DNA of 64,000 nt from Solen grandis. Taxonomy: Eukaryota > Mollusca > Bivalvia > Adapedonta > Solenidae. Location of the stretch: assembly GCA_021229015.1 (NCBI GenBank), contig CM037785.1, forward strand, positions 41,102,766 to 41,166,765, written 5' to 3'. Numbering within the stretch: position 1 is the stretch's first letter; the number at the start of each line of letters is the position of its first letter. The notes under the pieces are model-generated. The model searched no databases, was not told where the DNA came from, and worked only from the letters and a program-made list of their open reading frames with translations. A program made the position numbers and the translations under genes. Of this stretch, positions 57,344 to 64,000 are shown in pieces.

Positions 57344-57662
57344 TTTTATGAAGCCAGCTGTGTGAATTTAATTTCCTTTGGCCCAAATGGTCACCTCATG
57401 AATGTATACCAATATGGCTAAAATAAAGTTAATTCCTAAGAAAATGAGGTCCCTAGGGGGTTGGCTATTTCCCTTATATACTCTATATAGAAAACATCAA
57501 AATTCTTCTTCTGTGCAAAGGCCAATTTGGGGCCGAAATTTGGCCCCATTCCCATCCGTAAAAGTATATATTTTTCCTCAACTGAAGGTGAAAATCCCCC
57601 CCCCCCCCACAGAAAATAATAATAAAAAAAAATAAAATAAAAGACCGTAAAATGATCCGCAG
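57344..57662. repeat. Copy of segment 53668-53990
   Basis: TTTTATGAAGCCAGCTGTG through ATGATCCGCA, nearly the same as 53668-53990, including the C run (57597-57609 against 53916-53927) and A-rich tail. It suggests local duplication of the outer family A body. Confidence 0.8.
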
Positions 57663-59214
57663 TTTTAGCTCACATGAGCACAACGTGCTCAAGGTGAGCT
57701 TTTCTGATCGCCTTTTGTCCGGCGTCCGTCGTCCGTGCGTCCGTGCGTCTGGCGTCAACAATTGCTTCAAACAACATCTCCTCCTAAACGGCTTGGCCAA
57801 TTTGAAAAATATTTTGCAGGAATGTTCATTGGATGAAGCTCTACTAAAGTTGTATAAATGGTTCTGGTCCATCGCATAATTAGGTCACAGGAGCTAAAAA
57901 TAGATTTTAAAAATGAAAACTTTGAAAATCTACTTCTACAAAACTGCAAGGCCTAGAGCTTAGATATTTGGTATGTAGCATCATCTTATGGGCCACTACC
58001 AAGATTGTACAAATCATAGCCCTATGGTGATAAATGACCCCGCACCAGGGGTCACTTGTTTTACATAGAGTTATATAGTAAAATCTTAAAAAATCTTCTT
58101 CCATGAATGCATAAGGCCTAGAGCTTAGATATTTGGTATGAAGCATCATCTTATGGGCCACTACCAAGATTGTACAAATCATAGCCCTATGGTGATAAAT
58201 GACCCCGCACCAGGGGTCACTTGTTTTACACAGAGTTAAATAGGAAAATCTTAAAAAATCTTCTTCTATGAATCCATAAGGCCTAGAGATTAGATATTTG
58301 GTATGTAGCATCATCTTATGGTTCATTACCAAGATTGTACAAATCATGACCCTATGGTAATAAATGCCCCCGCACCATGGGTCACTTGTTTTACATAGAG
58401 TTATATAGGAAAATCTTTAAAAATCTTCCTTTATGAATCCATTAGGCCTAGAGATTAGATATTTGGTATGTAGCATCATCTAATGGTTCATTACCAAGAT
58501 TGTTCAAATCATATCCCTATGGTGATAAATGCCCCCGCACCAGGGGTCACTTGTTTTACATAGATTTATATAGGAAAAACTTTAAAAATCTTCTTCTATG
58601 AATCCATAAGGCCTAGAGATAAGATATTTGGTATGTAGCATCATCTAATGGTTCATTACCAAGATTGTTCAAATCATAGCCAAACGGTGATAAATGCCCC
58701 CGTACCAGGGGTCACTTGTTTTACATAGAGTTATATAGGAAAATCTTTAAAAATTTTCTTCTATGAATCCATAAGGCTTAGAGATTAGATATTTGGTATG
58801 TAGCATCATCTAATGGTTCATTACCAAGATTGTTCAAATCATGACCCTATGGTGATAAATGCCCCCGCACCAGGGGTCACTTGTTTTACATAGAGTTATA
58901 TAGGAAAATCTTTAAAAAAATCTTCTACTATGAATCCATAAGGCCTAGAGCTTAGATTTTTGGTATGTAGTATCATCTAATGGTTCATTATGAAGATTTT
59001 CAAAATGGTGGCCCTTTGGAGATAAATGACCCCGCACTTAGTCTTCTCATCTGAAACCATAAGGCCCAGTGCTTATATATTTGGTGTGTAGTATTGTCAG
59101 GGCTAAAATGTTTAAGATTGAGTTATATCAGAATTCTTGTCTGTTTAAAAACCTTGTAATCAGTTGTAGCAATGGTACTCAGGTGAGCGTTTCAGGGCCA
59201 TCATGGCCCTCTTG
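57663..59214 (+). mobile_element. Family A element with seven-unit core
   Basis: 5' TTTTAGCTCACATGAGCACA with hairpin GAGCACAACGTGCTC. CCGT microsatellite 57722-57750. About seven core units of 158-160 bp (recurrent AGGGGTCACTTGTTTTACAT). 3' CAGGTGAGCG, GGGCCATCATGGCCC, then TCTTG and T. It is the same subtype, in reverse orientation, as the nested copies at 2421-5101. Confidence 0.85.
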
Positions 59215-59221
59215 TTTTATT

Positions 59222-59322
59222 TCAAAATAACAAATCCACGAATTTATGTGCCCACGAACATGCATATGATTCTGATTCCACGAAATTTCATGCCCACGAA
59301 ATATAATGATTTTACAGTAAGA
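59222..59322. mobile_element. MITE half, TACTGTAAAATCATT family
   Basis: CCCACGAAATATAATGATTT and TACAGTAA match the right end of the elements at 26636 and 37190. The left half was lost, possibly by the adjoining family A insertion. Confidence 0.6.
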
Positions 59323-61259
59323 CTAAAACGTTTGAACGTTCAATATACAGTCAATTGACTATAAACTTGTCAAATAATTTTTCGACCATTTATTGTCAAT
59401 AATTAAGAGTTAAAATCAATAAATATTTAAATGCTCAAAAACAATCTTAAAAGAGCAAAGGCGTGGTATTTTTAAAACTATTATTTACTGTTATGTTCGG
59501 GGTTTGAATGTAAGAAAGTCCTGCATCTCGAATGTTAATATGACATTTTGGCAAAAAAGATCAAAACATACAACGGATCATGTTTACTATTGTTTATTGA
59601 TCTGTATTGATTTTTTCAAAAGTACGTTTTTATACGCTACAGGGGTTTATTTGTTAATGACAAAGTTCGTAAAAATACGTTACAGTTCTTCTCTTGTCTA
59701 CATCTATTTATTACTTTCAGCTAAACCCTATATTGTAATGTTCCGTAATATGCCACATTTAAGATTTAACACATTTAAACAACTGTTTCGTTAACAAGTT
59801 ATGTATAATACGGTTTCATACGTTTTGGATAAAGACACTACAATGAAAATATGACTCTTAAATCAAAGTTCACATTTATCCACGTAAAACACGGTTTTGT
59901 ACGCAGTGGGTTGGATCTGTCCCGATCACATTTTGCCAGATCCACTCAAATATATATATACGGTTTCATACGTTCTGGGTTGTTAATTAATACAATGAAA
60001 TATATGACTCTCAACCTAAAGCAAAATTCACAATTGCCATTAAACACGTCTACACATAAAACCCAAGTTTTTGTACAGTGGTGCTAACGTATCAGTTGTC
60101 AAAAATAGCGTATATCGTTCGTATCGCATCATATCATAACGTATATATTACTCAATCGCATCGTAACGTATGGAATCGTATTCTATCCATTCAACTATTA
60201 GGCAAAAAGGGTTCATCGCATCGTAAGGCAACCGTATATCGGTAATCGTAAATCGCATAACGTATATCATATTGAACCACCCAGTGGTATAGGACAGTTT
60301 AAGTTACGGGACACCATCGATATTTCAGAAATAATTAATGTTCGTGTCTTTAAATTTAATATTTGCTTAAGTTTATTAATGGTGGATCATTAAATCACAT
60401 TATGCAGTACATTTTTTTCATATTTTACCAATTGCAATAGTTATATTTCTTTTACTTTATTATTTTATACATGTGTTATGGCCTACGTGACTTTCAGGAG
60501 CAGACGCCATGCGATGTTATATAATTTGATGCACGTGTGAAAAGTACTATATCAGAGACGTAAATACCTTTAATATAGCTTCGTGACTATATCAGTATTA
60601 AAGTGGAATAATTTTAAAATATGTGTAATCGATATGTTTGATCAATGTTTGCTTTATTAACCTGTCTAAAAACTAACAAATTAAAACTTACCTACTTATG
60701 CAAGATCGTCCGAAATGTTGCTTTTGTGTAATTATTTATTTCCAGGGACATTTTTTACTGCTGTATTTACTCGAATGCCCATTTTTCTTTATTATTTAAG
60801 AATTCGTGAACAAAAGATAATTGTAATTTACGAATATAGTTTATTTATTTAATTATTTCATATTTTATTTAGGTTTCTCTATCTCTCTTTCATTACGCAC
60901 ACGCGCGCGCGCACACACACTTCCAAAAAAATTGGATGAATGAGTGCAAATTATTTTATCTTTTTCCCCCCTTTTTCATCAGTACTGAGATAATCAAAAT
61001 TCAGGTAGGTGGAGACTGAAAATCCAAACCGGAGCATTTTTTCCGATGATCGCGTAAATCCTAATACGTATATGATGTGTACAAGATGCATCAGTATTGC
61101 TTTGAGAACACGGAGCTCTAAGTACTAGTTCTACACAGGATCATGTTTACAGTATATCGGTGCTATACCTCGGACACGTATATTTCGAAGAGCATTTTTT
61201 GGGGGAAATTAACATGGGTATCACACCCGAACTTAATTGTATCCAACAACTGTCTCTTT

Positions 61260-61294
<35 letters not shown>

Positions 61295-63205
61295 ATAAAA
61301 CGGGACCACATTTTCGTGATATGCTTCACTGCTATGTCTTAATATTTAATATGTTAAACCAGGAATTATTGCAAGTCGTAACAATAGAAAAATAAACATA
61401 AAACCTACATGGGAATGGAAGATTTGTTATAAAATAACTGATGTATTTTATTCCATGATAACACAGAGTTCACTGACATGATAATAGTTAAAAGAAAATG
61501 ATCTTGTTTCCATATTACTACAGTTCGCTAAAGATCTCATTTCCATATTATTACAGTTTGCTAGAGATATAATAGGTTAGAACATTTTCTTGCATATCCC
61601 TAATCTTTTATGTATAATTAAGTGAAAAAAGTGTGTTTCGCAATACCGGAGGCGTGCCATAAGTTCTTATCAGCAGGCACAGCATGTGTTTATTTTGACC
61701 GGATATGTCACCTTTATGTCTCGCCGCTGCCGGTATAGCACCCCCAGAGGAGAAGACTTTTGACATGTACACAGAGTGAATGTTATTTCCGGTACTAAAA
61801 GATTACAATTTTTATCAATAATTTGAAATTCTATTTTAAACACACCAATATTCATAGAATAATAATAATAATAAAACTGTTTCCAATCTAGGTATGAGGC
61901 ACAGAATATATTTTGAAGAGAGAAAAAAAATCATAAATGTACACGATGATGATGATGATGATAATGATGATACATCTATCAAAAATACATTTGTAAGGGA
62001 GTGTGCGGGCACACATGTGTGTGACTTATGGACTTATTTTATATCACAAATGAGCGAATCATAGGGTATTCTTTAAAATATTTTGATTGTTAAAACGGCG
62101 AGTAAAATACACAGATTTTAAATAGACTTTTTTTTTTTAATTTGTTCTTCCGATTGAAACCCATTGTGTCTACAAATCAAAATCTCTGCAAATTAAAATT
62201 TGTCTCGAAACCACATACATGATAACATTAATGACCATTAGCTCAAAATATAGGATGAGAGAGAGAGAGGAGGAGAGATGAATGCATATTTATGCGGAAG
62301 ACACAGTGAATTAGTGCGGGGATGATACATATGCACACAATATAAATGTTATATCATAAATATTTAATAAAATATTAAATACTTTACATTTAAATAATTT
62401 TACAATAATAATTGGTCAAAAACATGGATACCATTACAAAATATTGAAAGCCCAACACATGATGATATTTCCCTACTTAATAAGAGACAATTAGTTATAC
62501 ATGTATATCCATTACATGTAGCAATGCATGTGTTAGAAAATCTGGAAACATGTCTGGAAAGGTGTGAAATAACTTAATACAGTAGATGAACTGGGTGTAG
62601 TCAAAATAAGATATAACCGATTTGGTAACTATTTTATTCTTGTACTCGATTAACGAAACAAATCATATTAAACTGTATATGCATGGCGGCGTATGACATT
62701 TCTCACGAATACCCGGTTAAACGGCGGCCTCTTCACTCATGGCATCTTTTCGACAAAGATAGCTTTTCGACCCATGTTAATGTACATGTATTTAATTGTT
62801 TGATTACCAAGGTCAATTTCCAACAACGATTCTTCAGGCTTAGGGCTTTTTAAAACAATAGCGGATTTTCCGAGCTTCTGGTTAAAGTATATGAAAACAT
62901 ATTTATATTAAATCTATACCTATGACAGTTACCTACTTGTAATATATACGAATATTCTAATAAGAAAATAGATACGGTGCTATTCTCCCACACTCACTCG
63001 CATTCTTTTGATATTTGATACATCCAATAAATTATATATACATTTATGTTTGATGGGTGAAATGCAAAGTTTGAAAAATGCCAGAAGATATTGTTTTAAT
63101 TAGCACAAATGACAGCGTACTAGATATTAGATGATTACTGGTATCATTTGTTTTTTTTAATGTGATTAATATCAAAACACATAATAACAAAGCATAATTA
63201 TTACA
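59323..63205. other. AT-rich stretch without recognisable gene
   Basis: Contains a two-copy repeat (59808-60090, listed), a CG-bearing degenerate run at 60090-60280 (recurrent ATCGCATCGTAACGTA), GC/AC repeats at 60896-60920, a poly-A run at 61263-61291, AAT repeats 61859-61875, GAT repeats 61943-61970 and GA repeats 62259-62277. No coding or RNA gene was seen. Confidence 0.5.
59808..60090. repeat. Two-copy tandem repeat, ~145 bp
   Basis: ACGGTTTCATACGTT at about 59811 and 59959, each followed by CAATGAAA...ATGACTCT, AAAGYWAAATTCACA-like sequence and a TTTTTGTAC-like end. The copies are diverged. Confidence 0.65.
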
Positions 63206-63780
63206 TTTTTATGCTCACCGAAGGTGACGCATATAGTCGCCGCTTCGTCCGTCCGTCCTTCCGTCCTTCCGTCCGTTCGTCCGTCTCACTTTCCTTGTCC
63301 GGACTATTTCTCAGGAACTAACGGCTTGAATTCAACGAACATTTATGGGAAGCTTTATTACCAAGAGGAGATGCGCATATCCTCAGCATGACCCGATTCC
63401 TAAATTTTTCAAGGAGTTAAGGCCCTATGACTTTTTGGCCTATAGTACATATTGCATGATTCTTGTCCGGGCTATTTCTCAGGAACTAATGGCTTGAATT
63501 CAACAAAACTTTATGGAAAGCTTTATCACCAAGAGTAGATACGCATATCGTCAGCATGACCTGGTTCCTCAATTTTTCACAGAGTTATGGCCCCTTGACT
63601 TTCTTGCCTATAGTTCATGTTGCATGATTCTTGTCCGGGCTATTTCTCAGGAACTAATGGCTTGAATTCAATGAAACTTTATGGGAAGAGAAGATACGCA
63701 TATCGTTGACGTGACCTGGTTCCTCAATTTTTAAGAGAGTTATGGCCCCTACTACCATGTTGTTGACTGATATTCATGTC
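63206..63780 (+). mobile_element. Family J HINE-like element (5' part)
   Basis: TTTTTATGCTCACCGAAGGT with hairpin TCACCGAAGGTGA (63214-63226), GCATATAGTCGCC, then a CCGTCCGTCC microsatellite (63247-63285) and about three core units starting near 63294, 63463 and 63632 (recurrent TCCGGGCTATTTCTCAGGAA). The third is truncated. No 3' subTIR or hairpin was found before the window end, so either it lies outside or this copy is truncated. Confidence 0.7.
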
Positions 63781-64000
63781 ATTTGCCAATTTAACAGGAG
63801 ATATCATTTAAACAAAACCCTACAAAATTCAATATGCTAGTAATGTCAATCATAATCATGTCAGCTAATTGTTGTTTAGGCCATTATACACTATTTCAAA
63901 TATCCAGTCATATGTCAAGAATGTTGGTTAACCTCTTTGATATTGAAATGTATGACTTAATTCATATTAAATAGTAAACTGTTACTAAGTCTCCAAATTA

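Overview
This is AT-rich, intron- and repeat-dominated animal DNA, most likely from a bivalve mollusc. The evidence is the dense load of non-autonomous elements with 145-175 bp tandem cores beside ACGG/ACGC microsatellites (the layout of the oyster 'pearl' elements), together with CR1/jockey-like LINE remnants, a mollusc-type tRNA-derived SINE and many AT-rich MITEs. Placement below the level of bivalve is not possible from this window.

Only one intact gene is convincing: a single-coding-exon class A GPCR on the minus strand at 24427-25461. A close paralogue in the same orientation lies about 17.6 kb away (42093-42655) and runs into a 100-N assembly gap, so its amino-terminal half is missing. 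The downstream flanks of the two are also similar, so this is a dispersed tandem duplication.

The rest is layered repeats. 1-14.5 kb: a transposon nest of Helentron-like (HINE/pearl-type) elements, all read on the minus strand, with family A interrupted by B (itself interrupted by two more A copies) and by C, then another A interrupted by E. 16.5-23.5 kb: foldback MITEs, a decayed minus-strand LINE, a plus-strand LINE tail, a TIR element filled with 45-bp repeats, and family I. 24-29 kb: the GPCR, short tandem repeats and a very large foldback. 30.2-33.4 kb: a miniature LTR retrotransposon (TRIM) whose LTRs hold a tRNA-like RNA polymerase III promoter, then a LINE reverse-transcriptase remnant. 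33.9-41.4 kb: MITEs, microsatellites and satellites. 42-49.4 kb: the truncated GPCR copy, a SINE, and a roughly 6-kb family G element containing a tRNA-Pro-like pseudogene, a foldback element, family I, and a TIR element. 49.8-59.2 kb: a second A/H nest, mostly plus-oriented. 59.3-64 kb: mostly AT-rich unique sequence, ending in family J.

The main discovery candidates are: (1) a common 'end grammar' in at least seven element families with unrelated terminal sequences, in which the 5' end is a hairpin carrying the sub-terminal inverted repeat (subTIR) and the 3' end is the matching subTIR, a second hairpin, then CTWG before T; this implies one shared Helentron-type machinery; (2) a 419-bp TRIM with box A/box B inside both LTRs; (3) family H elements carrying three spaced CTCF-like motifs; (4) a cluster of perfect CRE palindromes in family G. 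All were found by reading; no alignments or database searches were run.
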